A stretch of DNA of 64,000 nucleotides, taken from positions 20,467 through 84,466 of the forward strand of contig DDSP01000065.1 in NCBI GenBank assembly GCA_002343445.1, read 5' to 3'. Below the pieces are notes generated by a model, which made no database searches, was not told the origin of the DNA, and saw only the letters and a list, made by a program, of their open reading frames with translations. Position numbers and translations under genes: made by a program. This document shows positions 35,581 to 43,213 of the stretch, piece by piece; within the stretch, counting starts at the first letter, position 1, and each line of letters starts with the position of its first letter. Origin of the DNA: Chthonomonas sp. UBA2387 (GTDB lineage Bacteria > Armatimonadota > Fimbriimonadia > Fimbriimonadales > Fimbriimonadaceae).

Positions 35581-37395
35581 ATGACGTATTCCCCACGATT
35601 CTCGCTCGTCGCCCGGTGGGGCGTGTTGCTCGCTGTGCTGTGGGTCGCCGGAGCCGCTTGGGCTCAGGACGCCCTCGTCAAGCAGGTCACCATCCGCGGC
35701 AATTCGGCCGTGCGCGAAGACGCCATCACGGCGATCATGCGCACCCGAGTGGACCGGCCCTACCAGCAGGCGACCCTCGATGCCGACAAGCGCTCCATCG
35801 AGGATATGGGCTTCTTCAAGGCCGTTGACATCCGGGGCCGCGCCATCAACGATCGCGAGTGGGAGGTTCTGGTCGACGTCGTGGAGTTCGACAAGATCCT
35901 CGAGATCCGTGTGGTCGGCAACGACGACAAAGCGGTCAAGCAGGAAGAGATTCTGGCGGCGATGAGCCTGAAGGTGGGCAACATTTACAACCTCAAGATG
36001 GCTTCCGCCGACGGGCGATCCATCGAGGAGATGTTCGCCAAGAAGGGCTTCTTCGCCCAGGTGGCCGATGTGGGGCCGCTTGAGGATTCGCCCAACACGC
36101 TCAACGTGGCCATCATCATCTTGACGGTCAATTCGATCACGGTCACGGGCAACACGAAGACCAGCGACGCCATCATGCGCCGGCTGATCAAAACGCGCCC
36201 CGGCGACACGTTTTCGATTCCGAAGTGGCAACGCGACCTGCGCCGCATCTACGGCACGCAGTGGTTCGAGAGCATCGAGCCCGGTCAGGCAGAGCCCGAG
36301 ATCGGCAAACTCGACCTCAACTTGGCCGTCAAGGAGACGCGCACGGGCAACGTGGACTTCGGCGTTCAGGTGGACCCGCGCAGCCGATTCGCCGGTCTGG
36401 TGAGGTTCCGCGACAGCAACTTCCGAGGCACGGGCCAGTCGTTGGGCGTCGAGTTCATTCAGGCCACCACGGGTCGAGGACTCAGCGTAGGCGTAGACTA
36501 CACCCACCCGTTCCTCGATTCCAAGGACACGTCGCTCAGCGTCAGCGTCTACAGCCGCGAGTCGTACCGCTTCTCGGGCAACTACTTTGGCGGAGGCGGC
36601 AACGCCTCGGACTCGCCGACGGGCCAGGACTATTCCGAGCGGCGGACGGGTGCAACCGTCGGCGTCGGGCGTCCATTCAACGATGCGTTGGTGGGCACGG
36701 TGCAGGCGCGCATGGAGACGATCAAGACGCTGGGCTCCGACGAGGCGCGCAGTTCAGGCTTCATCCAGCAGGATGGCGATCTGGCTTCGCTCCAGTTCGG
36801 TCTGACGTGGAACCGGCGCGACGTGGACATCGACCCCTCGCGCGGCGATTGGTTCCGCGTGGCGGTCGAGCCCGGCTACAGCAACATCAAGTCGGTCGGC
36901 GGCCTGGTTCCCGACACCTCGGTGCTGGGCAACAAGTCGTTCATCCGGTCGTACGTGGAGTACCGTCGTTACTGGTCGGACCAGCCGGTTCGCGAGAAGT
37001 TCGACGACCCTCGGCGCGTGCTCGCTCTGAGACTTCGCTACGGCATCATCTCGGGCGACGTGCCGTTCTTCGAGCAGTTCTTCGCAGGCGGCTCGAACAC
37101 GTTGCGCGGCTACTCGGACGACAGGTTCTGGGGCAAAGAGACCGCCACGGCCACGCTCGAGTACCGCTACCCGATCCAGAAGTCGTTCAACGTCGTGGCC
37201 CACGTGGACTACGGCGGCGCCTGGAACGGCTACGTCGGCGTCAACGACTTCAAGCAGTACAAACGTCCCAAGATGCTCATGGGCTATGGCTTGGGCCTCA
37301 GCTTCAAAACGCCGCTCGGGCCGATCCGATTGGACTTTTCGTTCAATGAGAACGGCGGCAACCGTACCCACTTCATCATCGGGTCGTCTTTCTAA
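35581..37395 (+). CDS. bamA: Outer membrane protein assembly factor BamA
   Basis: This 604-residue outer-membrane protein has a signal peptide (about 1-29, ending AAWAQ). Three POTRA domains cover about 30-265; the second and third start KILEIRVVGN and NSITVTGN. A 16-strand Omp85 barrel follows, ending in aromatic SSF. The barrel loop-6 motif is seen as NTLRGYSDDRFWG (RGY core). It inserts beta-barrel proteins. It is shorter than the five-POTRA proteobacterial form. A CATAAT at 35539-35544 could give a promoter of its own, with a leader of about 29 nt. Confidence 0.93.
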   Translation: MTYSPRFSLVARWGVLLAVLWVAGAAWAQDALVKQVTIRGNSAVREDAITAIMRTRVDRPYQQATLDADKRSIEDMGFFKAVDIRGRAINDREWEVLVDVVEFDKILEIRVVGNDDKAVKQEEILAAMSLKVGNIYNLKMASADGRSIEEMFAKKGFFAQVADVGPLEDSPNTLNVAIIILTVNSITVTGNTKTSDAIMRRLIKTRPGDTFSIPKWQRDLRRIYGTQWFESIEPGQAEPEIGKLDLNLAVKETRTGNVDFGVQVDPRSRFAGLVRFRDSNFRGTGQSLGVEFIQATTGRGLSVGVDYTHPFLDSKDTSLSVSVYSRESYRFSGNYFGGGGNASDSPTGQDYSERRTGATVGVGRPFNDALVGTVQARMETIKTLGSDEARSSGFIQQDGDLASLQFGLTWNRRDVDIDPSRGDWFRVAVEPGYSNIKSVGGLVPDTSVLGNKSFIRSYVEYRRYWSDQPVREKFDDPRRVLALRLRYGIISGDVPFFEQFFAGGSNTLRGYSDDRFWGKETATATLEYRYPIQKSFNVVAHVDYGGAWNGYVGVNDFKQYKRPKMLMGYGLGLSFKTPLGPIRLDFSFNENGGNRTHFIIGSSF

Positions 37396-37398
37396 CAG

Positions 37399-38058
37399 AT
37401 GGGACGATCATCCTCGCCTATGAACAAGAACACAGTGCTCGCCTCGGGCTGGCTGGTCGCCGCCCTCTTTGCCGGAATGATGCTTGGTGGCGGCTTCACG
37501 CCGCAAGCCGAGAAGACCGGCGTCGTCGATCTCGCCGATGTCGTGGCCCGCAGCCAGTTCGGCAAGGGAAGCGAAGAGCGATTCCGAGCCATGCGTGTGC
37601 AGCGCGAGGGCCTTTTGGAGTTCATGAACACCTACCGGATCATGACCGTCGAGCAGGCCACTAAACTTCGCGACCTCTCGCTCAAAGAGACCTCTGCCGC
37701 CGAAAAAGCGGAGCTCGACAAGCTCAAAGAGGACATCAAGAAGACCGACGCCAAGAACACCGAACTCAGTACGAAGACCACCCAGTTGACGGCTGAGGAG
37801 CGTGCGTTGATGCAGCAATACGGCACTCAAGCTCAACAGATCGGCGATCTGGCCCAGCGGTGGGCGCAGGAGTTCACCAACGATTTGGAAGGATGGGTCC
37901 GCAAGCAGGACGAGGAGACCGTCAAGCGTGTGCGCGACGCCGTCAACGAAGTCGCCCGAGCCCAAGGCTACAGCGTCGTGTTCGATGCCCGAGTCGCTCC
38001 CTATGGCGCCAACAACCTCACCGAAAACGTGGTCAAGGCGATGGACGCCAAGAGCTAG
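37399..38058 (+). CDS. OmpH/Skp-family periplasmic chaperone
   Basis: This 219-residue protein has a signal anchor (about 10-30) and then GVVDLADVVARSQFGKG, the conserved OmpH/Skp start. A long charged coiled coil follows (about 85-175), then a C-terminal segment GYSVVFDARVAPYG. Skp-type chaperones hold unfolded outer-membrane proteins for BamA. It lies 4 bp after bamA, so it is in the same transcript. An alternative ATG at 37420 (MNKN) would give a shorter signal sequence; no Shine-Dalgarno decides between them. The 3' end overlaps the next gene. Confidence 0.85.
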   Translation: MGRSSSPMNKNTVLASGWLVAALFAGMMLGGGFTPQAEKTGVVDLADVVARSQFGKGSEERFRAMRVQREGLLEFMNTYRIMTVEQATKLRDLSLKETSAAEKAELDKLKEDIKKTDAKNTELSTKTTQLTAEERALMQQYGTQAQQIGDLAQRWAQEFTNDLEGWVRKQDEETVKRVRDAVNEVARAQGYSVVFDARVAPYGANNLTENVVKAMDAKS

Positions 38059-39022
38059 CGTCCTCGCTTTAGCGATCGCCTTGTGGTCGGCGGGCTGCGG
38101 TACGGGCAGCCCGTTGATCTATGTGGACTTGGACGCCGTGCCCAGGGCGACCATCGAGGCACCCACCCCACGCTCGGTATCCGTGCCGCCCTTCCCTTCT
38201 CGGGCCGAGGTCGCTCTGCCTCCGGTTGACGCGCTTGATGCGGAGTTCCTGGACGTTCGAGAGGCGATGCAAGGGCGCATCGAAGCCTATCTGGGCGAGA
38301 TTCGTGACGCCGAAAGCGAGCGCCGACGAGAGATGGTGCGGATCGCCACGACCGAGCGCATGGCCGCCGAACGCCGCGCAGCGGTCCGAGCCTACGAGGC
38401 GTTCGCCGTCGATTCGTTTGCCTCCGCTATGGATCGGTTACGCGAGCGACTGGTCGCCTATGGCGAGGAGGTCGGTCCCCTGCTGGTCCAGACGGTCAAC
38501 GTGGGCTATCACCCGGAACCCGAGGTCTGGGGCGAAGCCCCTGCGAACCCCGTCGCCAAGGAGCGCTACGAGACCGCTCGCCGCCTTTGGGGCGAGATCC
38601 GCGAGGCGCGACGCCGCTACGACCGGGACGCCGACGCGATCATCGCTCTGCACTACGAAGAATCGGATGCGTTTCTGACCGAACGTCTCGCAGAGATCGA
38701 GAGTCGGCGCGAACTTCAAGACCGGCAGGTGGACCTTATGGGAGACCTCGCCACGGCCGAGACGATTCGAGGCCGCGCCGACGCGCTGGGCGCGGCACCG
38801 CCACCCAACCGGGCGACACGGCCCGCGCCTGCCGTTGCGACGCCTCCCCCGCCAGGAACCCGCGCCACCCCCCGCGACGAGGATTGGACGCAAACGCGAG
38901 AGCGGCTTCGCGAGGAAGCCGCCCTCTTTGCCAAGTTGCGAGGCGGTCGGCTCTCCGATCGCCCTGCGGGTGCTCAGGATTTGACCGAGGCGTTCGTGGC
39001 TTGGCGCTCGGGGCGCGAGTGA
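38003..39022 (+). CDS. Lipoprotein of unknown function after ompH
   Basis: This 339-residue protein has a lipoprotein signal ending LWSAG-C, with the lipidated cysteine at about residue 32. The mature part is rich in charged helices (about 85-270, coiled-coil-like, many Glu/Arg). A Pro-rich stretch follows (about 285-300) and then a short helical end. The first usable start in this frame is the ATG at 38003, which lies inside the ompH homologue and gives a 56-bp overlap; later codons before the lipobox are not starts. It belongs to the tamB-bamA-ompH set and may be an accessory of the barrel assembly machinery. Confidence 0.65.
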   Translation: MAPTTSPKTWSRRWTPRASVLALAIALWSAGCGTGSPLIYVDLDAVPRATIEAPTPRSVSVPPFPSRAEVALPPVDALDAEFLDVREAMQGRIEAYLGEIRDAESERRREMVRIATTERMAAERRAAVRAYEAFAVDSFASAMDRLRERLVAYGEEVGPLLVQTVNVGYHPEPEVWGEAPANPVAKERYETARRLWGEIREARRRYDRDADAIIALHYEESDAFLTERLAEIESRRELQDRQVDLMGDLATAETIRGRADALGAAPPPNRATRPAPAVATPPPPGTRATPRDEDWTQTRERLREEAALFAKLRGGRLSDRPAGAQDLTEAFVAWRSGRE

Positions 39023-39032
39023 GCGACGCTGC

Positions 39033-39974
39033 TCACAGGGCCCGGATCGAGCGAAGCACCTCCTCGAGCGCAAAGGCGAACTGATTGCCGTAGGCCGTCG
39101 CAGTAGACAAACCGACGATGTAGACCCGGCTCTTGGCCGCAAAGACCACGGCCGCGTGGCGTGTCGGGGTGCCGTTGATCGTCCCTTCGCCTACCCGGAG
39201 CAACGCGGGTGTGCCGTCGTCCAGCTTCTCTTTTGAAGCGTGGAACACGTTGAGCCCGAGTTCTTTGAAGTAGGCCTCAGCCAACTCCTCGGGCTGGTGG
39301 TCGGCCGTCTCCGAGTAGATGGTGAGGTAAAGGTCGGGCAGCGAGCCGACGAGCGCGATGGATCGCTCGTCCACCGGCATCTCGCGGAAGCCGCGCGGGA
39401 TATCGGTCACGAACCGGAGGTTCGTGTTGGTGGTCTGCGATGAAAGGTTGGCTTTGCCCTTGTTGAGCGTGCCGATCGTGGTGCGGGACTTCATCGAGTG
39501 GGTGCCCCACATGTTGATGTCCCACTTGTGTTCGAGGGTCTTGCCACCCGATACCGTCTGGACGATCGCCTTCGCGCCGTAGTCCTCGACCTGGTACATG
39601 CAGTTGAGCAACACACCCGGTCCGATGACTCCGTCGAGCGATTCTCCGCTGCGGTCCACCTTGTTGCCCCCGTTTTTCCAGTGGATCAGGGAGAATCGCG
39701 TGTTGGTGCCGTCGTCGTAGATCACGATCGGACCGGCGGGTGTCGCTACGGCCGAGAAGCTCCGGAACGTGGGAACACTCCGGGACACTTCGCGCCGCCA
39801 AACCGCATTGATGTTGTCCGAGGAAACGCTCAACCGCTTCTGCGCCGCTTCGTAGGTCACGGTGTACGAGCTGTTCTTGTGGCGGATCACCAACGTTTGG
39901 GTGTGCGCCGCAACTCCCACAGCGAGCATCGCGCCGATCAACGCGATTCGTAGGGTGTTTGATCTGGCCGTCAT
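39033..39974 (-). CDS. Secreted protein of unknown function
   Basis: This 313-residue protein has a signal peptide (about 1-26, ending VAAHTQ). The mature part mixes strands and helices, with a central beta-rich region (IVIYDDGTNTRFSLIHWK) and a C-terminal half. The C-terminal half has the character of bacterial stress or lipid-related periplasmic domains (AKSRVYIVGLSTAT, helix FAFALEEVLRSIRAL). I do not recognise the family. The gene has a Shine-Dalgarno (GGAG, 6 nt before ATG). That Shine-Dalgarno directly follows a 10-bp hairpin in a long structured leader. Confidence 0.7.
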   Translation of the reverse strand: MTARSNTLRIALIGAMLAVGVAAHTQTLVIRHKNSSYTVTYEAAQKRLSVSSDNINAVWRREVSRSVPTFRSFSAVATPAGPIVIYDDGTNTRFSLIHWKNGGNKVDRSGESLDGVIGPGVLLNCMYQVEDYGAKAIVQTVSGGKTLEHKWDINMWGTHSMKSRTTIGTLNKGKANLSSQTTNTNLRFVTDIPRGFREMPVDERSIALVGSLPDLYLTIYSETADHQPEELAEAYFKELGLNVFHASKEKLDDGTPALLRVGEGTINGTPTRHAAVVFAAKSRVYIVGLSTATAYGNQFAFALEEVLRSIRAL

Positions 39975-39983
39975 TTCAGTCTC

Positions 39984-40114
39984 CGAGCGTCTGAGTCGTG
40001 CGGCCGGGGTGCAGACGCTCGCCCCTGCCGTGGGGCAGAGCGGGAACGAGGTTCGTGTTCAGCGCCAATCCACCTGACCTTCGGTGGCAATCGCTCGCAC
40101 CCGTCGTCTGCCCC
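39984..40114 (-). promoter_or_regulatory. Structured mRNA leader with alternative hairpins
   Basis: Read on the minus strand, 40114-40107 (GGGGCAGA) pairs perfectly with 40039-40032. This encloses a symmetric hairpin whose inner stem is CCACC/GGTGG (40087-40083 with 40074-40070). The bases at 40036-40032 can instead pair with 40025-40021. Next to them 40021-40012 pairs with 39993-39984 in a perfect 10-bp stem that ends 4 nt before the GGAG Shine-Dalgarno. Segment 40111-40105 can also pair with 40017-40011. Mutually exclusive stems beside a Shine-Dalgarno are riboswitch-like. I recognise no known class. Confidence 0.45.
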
Positions 40115-40217
40115 AAGCTCAGTGTGGAGCCGAAACGTGCCGGGGAATCAACGTAAAGGAGTCGGGTTTGGTTTTCGGGACCTTAGCCCCGGGACGGACA
40201 CAGCGACCCTTCGCCGG

Positions 40218-40223
40218 TACACT
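40218..40223 (+). promoter_or_regulatory. TACACT -10 box of a leaderless promoter
   Basis: GGTACACTC places TACACT 8 nt before the ATG at 40232; there is no Shine-Dalgarno. The same string precedes lgt. Confidence 0.5.
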
Positions 40224-40231
40224 CGCCCGCA

Positions 40232-41089
40232 ATGGTGCTCCGAGCCGCCGTCGCGCAGATCGCTCCCGACAAGGGGCAAACCGACTTCAATCTGAACCGC
40301 ATCGCGTCCATCATCCGGCAGGCGGCGGACGAGGGCGCCGGCCTGATTTGCTTCCCCGAGACGTGCACCACGGGCTACTTCCTCGAGGGAGGCGTGCTCG
40401 AACACGCCATGACCGCTGACGCCTTGGCCGAGGCGGTGGGGCGCCGCTTGACCGGGTCAGGGGCGATCGACGTGGTCCTTGGCTTCTATGAGAAGGCGGA
40501 AGCGACGCTCTACAACTCGGCGGCCGTGTTGCGCTGGGACGGGTCGGCGTGCCACGTGGCGTCGGTCTACCGCAAGTTCTTCTTGCCCACTTACGGAGTG
40601 TTCGACGAAGAGCGGTTCGTTTCGGCGGGCCGCGAACTGGGCGTCTTCCAGGGGTCTTGGGGTCTCGGCGGGCTGCTCATCTGCGAGGATATCTGGCACT
40701 CGATTTTGGGAACGTTGCTCGCGGTATATGGCGCGCAGGTCGTGGTGGTGCCCTCGGCCTCGCCGGCTCGTGGCTTCGATGGGCCGACCATTGGCAACTT
40801 GGACCGCTACTCGCGGATGGTGCGCGCTGTGAGCGAAGAGCACGGCGTGTTCACCCTCAACCCCATGCTGGTGGGGTTCGAAGGAGGCAAGGGGTTCGTC
40901 GGCGGTTCGCGCATCGTGGACCCGATGGGCCAGGTGCTCGCCGAGGCGCCCGTCGGCGAAGAAGCGCTGATCGTGGCGGACCTAGACCTGGACCTGGTGG
41001 CAGTCGCGCGCACACAAGCGCCGCTGCTCGCCGACCTCAAGACGGCGTGGTCGAGCCTGCGCTCGTTCGTTGAGAACGCCCCGGCCTAG
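40232..41089 (+). CDS. Nitrilase-superfamily amidohydrolase (CN hydrolase)
   Basis: This 285-residue cytoplasmic enzyme has the Glu-Lys-Cys triad. The glutamate is in CFPETCTTGY (about residue 45), the lysine in YRKFFLPTYGVFDE (about 112) and the cysteine in GLLICEDIWH (about 151). The KFFLP-YGVFDE form is common in glutaminase domains of NAD synthetases and in related amidases. The stand-alone length argues for a simple amidase or carbamoylase. The substrate is unknown. It is convergent with the cytochrome gene, leaving 12 bp. Confidence 0.88.
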   Translation: MVLRAAVAQIAPDKGQTDFNLNRIASIIRQAADEGAGLICFPETCTTGYFLEGGVLEHAMTADALAEAVGRRLTGSGAIDVVLGFYEKAEATLYNSAAVLRWDGSACHVASVYRKFFLPTYGVFDEERFVSAGRELGVFQGSWGLGGLLICEDIWHSILGTLLAVYGAQVVVVPSASPARGFDGPTIGNLDRYSRMVRAVSEEHGVFTLNPMLVGFEGGKGFVGGSRIVDPMGQVLAEAPVGEEALIVADLDLDLVAVARTQAPLLADLKTAWSSLRSFVENAPA

Positions 41090-41101
41090 GCCATGGCAGC
41101 C

Positions 41102-41473
41102 TTACTTCTCTTTCGCGCCCTGCGCGATCCAGTCCGAGATCATCTGAATCTCGTTGGCCGGCAGCGGCTTGGCCATCATCGGCATCTGCGGCTTCTTCTT
41201 GCCGTTGACATAGAGCAACAGGTCGCTCTCGGCGGGCTTGCCGGCCTTGAACAGTTTGCCCTGCTTGCTCTTCACGATCGCCTCGTAGGAGTCGAGCCGA
41301 ACGCCATCCTGCTGTTTCTTGGCGCCGTGGCAGTTGATGCAGGACCGGTCGAGGATCGGCTTGATCTCCTTATACGTGACGGTCTTGCTTTGCGAAATCG
41401 CAGGCGAGGCAACGAAGGCGGCAGTGACGACGAGCGCCGAGGCGGCGAACAGGAAGAACGACTTGGGTCGCAT
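41102..41473 (-). CDS. Secreted c-type cytochrome (PSCyt1-like)
   Basis: This 123-residue protein has a signal peptide (about 1-27) and one haem-binding C45-I-N-C48-H49. The surrounding motif (EIKPILDRSC, then GVRLDSYEAIVK, then a late Met-rich PMMAKPLP) is that of the planctomycete-type cytochrome C domain PSCyt1. These domains usually head large proteins with PSD1/PSCyt2 parts; here the domain stands alone. The role is periplasmic electron transfer. It follows the Mpa/ARC gene by 41 bp and may share its transcript. Confidence 0.85.
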   Translation of the reverse strand: MRPKSFFLFAASALVVTAAFVASPAISQSKTVTYKEIKPILDRSCINCHGAKKQQDGVRLDSYEAIVKSKQGKLFKAGKPAESDLLLYVNGKKKPQMPMMAKPLPANEIQMISDWIAQGAKEK

Positions 41474-41514
41474 GGGCAAGGATTCCGACGCCCGAACCCC
41501 CGGATTGGTCACGC

Positions 41515-43167
41515 TCAGACGATCGCCTTGCGCACCCGGTCCGCCGAGGATCGCTGGCTCACCGGCCGCACGGAAGCCACGTTGTCCGGTTCGTAGTCGA
41601 GCAACTTCAGCCAATCCTCTTGGGTGTCCGACTTGGGGAAGATCTCGTTCTCGCGGTACTCGGCCTCGAGCGCGGCAAGCAGGTCCTGTTGCGAGATGCC
41701 GTGGCGGGCATTGGGCTCGGCGATGGATCGTTCGATGGCGTAGTCCTTCGCACGCTCGACCACCGATCGGAGCAGCGCGCCGCTGACGAGATCCGACCAG
41801 TGCAGCGTCTCGGTCGAGCCATTCTTCAAGTGCACTTGCAGGAAGCGATGCTCCTTGCTGGGCGTCCACAACGCCTCGATCGTCCGGCGCGCCAAGGCCT
41901 GCCTTGCGCAGTCCACTTCGCCGCCAAACTCTTCGAGGATGCCCGGATCGAGCGGCATGTCGGCGTGCAGGTAGATGCCGATGATTTGTTCGGATGCCGA
42001 ACGGTCGGGACGGTTGACCTTGACCTTGCGGTCGATTCGCTCCGGGCGAAGCACGGCCGGATCAATGTAGTCGGGTCGGTTCGACGTGAGCATGAGCACC
42101 ACGTTGTCGAGCGACACCAGACCATCCAACTCGGCGCAGAACTGGGGCACCACCGTGTTGCTGATGTTCAGCCACCGGCCCGAGGAACGCGTGCGAAGCA
42201 CGCTTTCGGCCTCGTCCATGAAGATGAACACCAGCCTCCCCTCTTTGGCCTTCTCGCGGGCGATGCGGAACACTTCGCGCACCATGCGCTCGGTCTCTCC
42301 CAACCACATGTTGAGGATTTTCGGACCACTGATGGCCATAAAGTACTCCTTCACGGGCTTGCCGACGCGCTTCGAATACTCTTGCGTGAGGTTGTAGGCC
42401 GTCGCCTTGCCGATGAGGGTCTTGCCGCAACCGGGAGGGCCATGGAGCAGGATGCCTTTCACGGGCTTCTTCTCGAACTTCCGGAAGATCTCGGGATGCA
42501 GCAGCGGCTTTTCGATCGTGTCGCGGATCAGACGGATCGCCTCGCTCTGCCCGCCGACCTTCTCCCAGGGAATCTCGGGGACGTCCTCGTAGAAGAAGTC
42601 GCGGTTTTCCTTGGTTTCGAACCACTCGACGGCCACGCGCCCGGTCGGCTCGATGCGGACCGTGTCGCCGGGGTGGAGGGTCTGCTCGGCGAGCGCTGCG
42701 GAACGCAGCACGACTCGGCCACCGTCGGTGGTCGGCGCTTCGCCCCCGACTCGCAACCGACCGTCGTCGTAGACCTCGGAGACCTTGGCCATCGCGCCTC
42801 CGGGATGCGGTGGCAGCCTGCCGACGATCGCGTACGCGTCGTTGACCAGCACGCGGTCGCCTACGGTCGGGGTTTCGTCCAGCGTGGGGTCCAACTGGGC
42901 CAAGAACTCCGAATCTCCCACCGCGATGAGCGCCAGTCCGCCTTCTTGGTCCACCAGATAGACGCCGGTTCGGTTGGCCGGGGCCGTGAGTTTGGCGTAG
43001 GCCTCCTCATACTCGGCCAGCAGCTTCTCGCGCTCCTCGGATCGTTCGGCATCCTTACGAATGTCGTCGCGCAAGGCGGACAGGTAAGTGCGCGCGCGAG
43101 GGTCGTCGCCCGCACCCGCGATCAGACGATCCACGATCTCAAGGCTCGAGGGTTGATCCGAAGGCAT
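41515..43167 (-). CDS. Proteasome-associated AAA ATPase (Mpa/ARC type)
   Basis: This 550-residue ATPase has the Mpa/ARC order. An N-terminal coiled coil covers about 30-60, and two OB-like domains cover about 65-125 and 130-190. The AAA domain runs from about 200: Walker A GPPGCGKTLIGKA, Walker B FIFMDEAES, second region TSNRPDYIDPAVLRPERID. The sequence GPKILNMWLGETER matches the family. These hexamers unfold Pup- or UBact-tagged proteins for a 20S proteasome. The C-terminus is RVRKAIV and lacks the HbYX-like GQYL that docks on the proteasome. No pup, dop, pafA, prcA or prcB is within 20 kb on either side. A TATGAT box stands 8 nt before the ATG. Confidence 0.85.
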   Translation of the reverse strand: MPSDQPSSLEIVDRLIAGAGDDPRARTYLSALRDDIRKDAERSEEREKLLAEYEEAYAKLTAPANRTGVYLVDQEGGLALIAVGDSEFLAQLDPTLDETPTVGDRVLVNDAYAIVGRLPPHPGGAMAKVSEVYDDGRLRVGGEAPTTDGGRVVLRSAALAEQTLHPGDTVRIEPTGRVAVEWFETKENRDFFYEDVPEIPWEKVGGQSEAIRLIRDTIEKPLLHPEIFRKFEKKPVKGILLHGPPGCGKTLIGKATAYNLTQEYSKRVGKPVKEYFMAISGPKILNMWLGETERMVREVFRIAREKAKEGRLVFIFMDEAESVLRTRSSGRWLNISNTVVPQFCAELDGLVSLDNVVLMLTSNRPDYIDPAVLRPERIDRKVKVNRPDRSASEQIIGIYLHADMPLDPGILEEFGGEVDCARQALARRTIEALWTPSKEHRFLQVHLKNGSTETLHWSDLVSGALLRSVVERAKDYAIERSIAEPNARHGISQQDLLAALEAEYRENEIFPKSDTQEDWLKLLDYEPDNVASVRPVSQRSSADRVRKAIV

Positions 43168-43175
43168 CTCACCAC

Positions 43176-43181
43176 ATCATA
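43176..43181 (-). promoter_or_regulatory. TATGAT -10 box of a leaderless promoter
   Basis: On the minus strand TATGAT lies 8 nt before the ATG at 43167. This suggests the Mpa/ARC gene is transcribed on its own from its first base. Confidence 0.5.
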
Positions 43182-43213
43182 CGTCGCTTGAGCCCTTCCA
43201 GTGCCGTCGCGGG

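Noticed and set aside
39975..40231. Known RNA: SRP RNA, RNase P RNA, cobalamin or TPP riboswitch
   Set aside because: The conserved signatures (GGAA-capped SRP apical loop, GAGGAAAGTCC of RNase P, GCCAGGAGACC of B12, CTGAGA of TPP) are absent on both strands.
41474..43213. Pup/UBact or proteasome subunit genes beside the Mpa/ARC ATPase
   Set aside because: The flanking gaps are only 41 and 46 bp and the next genes are a cytochrome and GH31.
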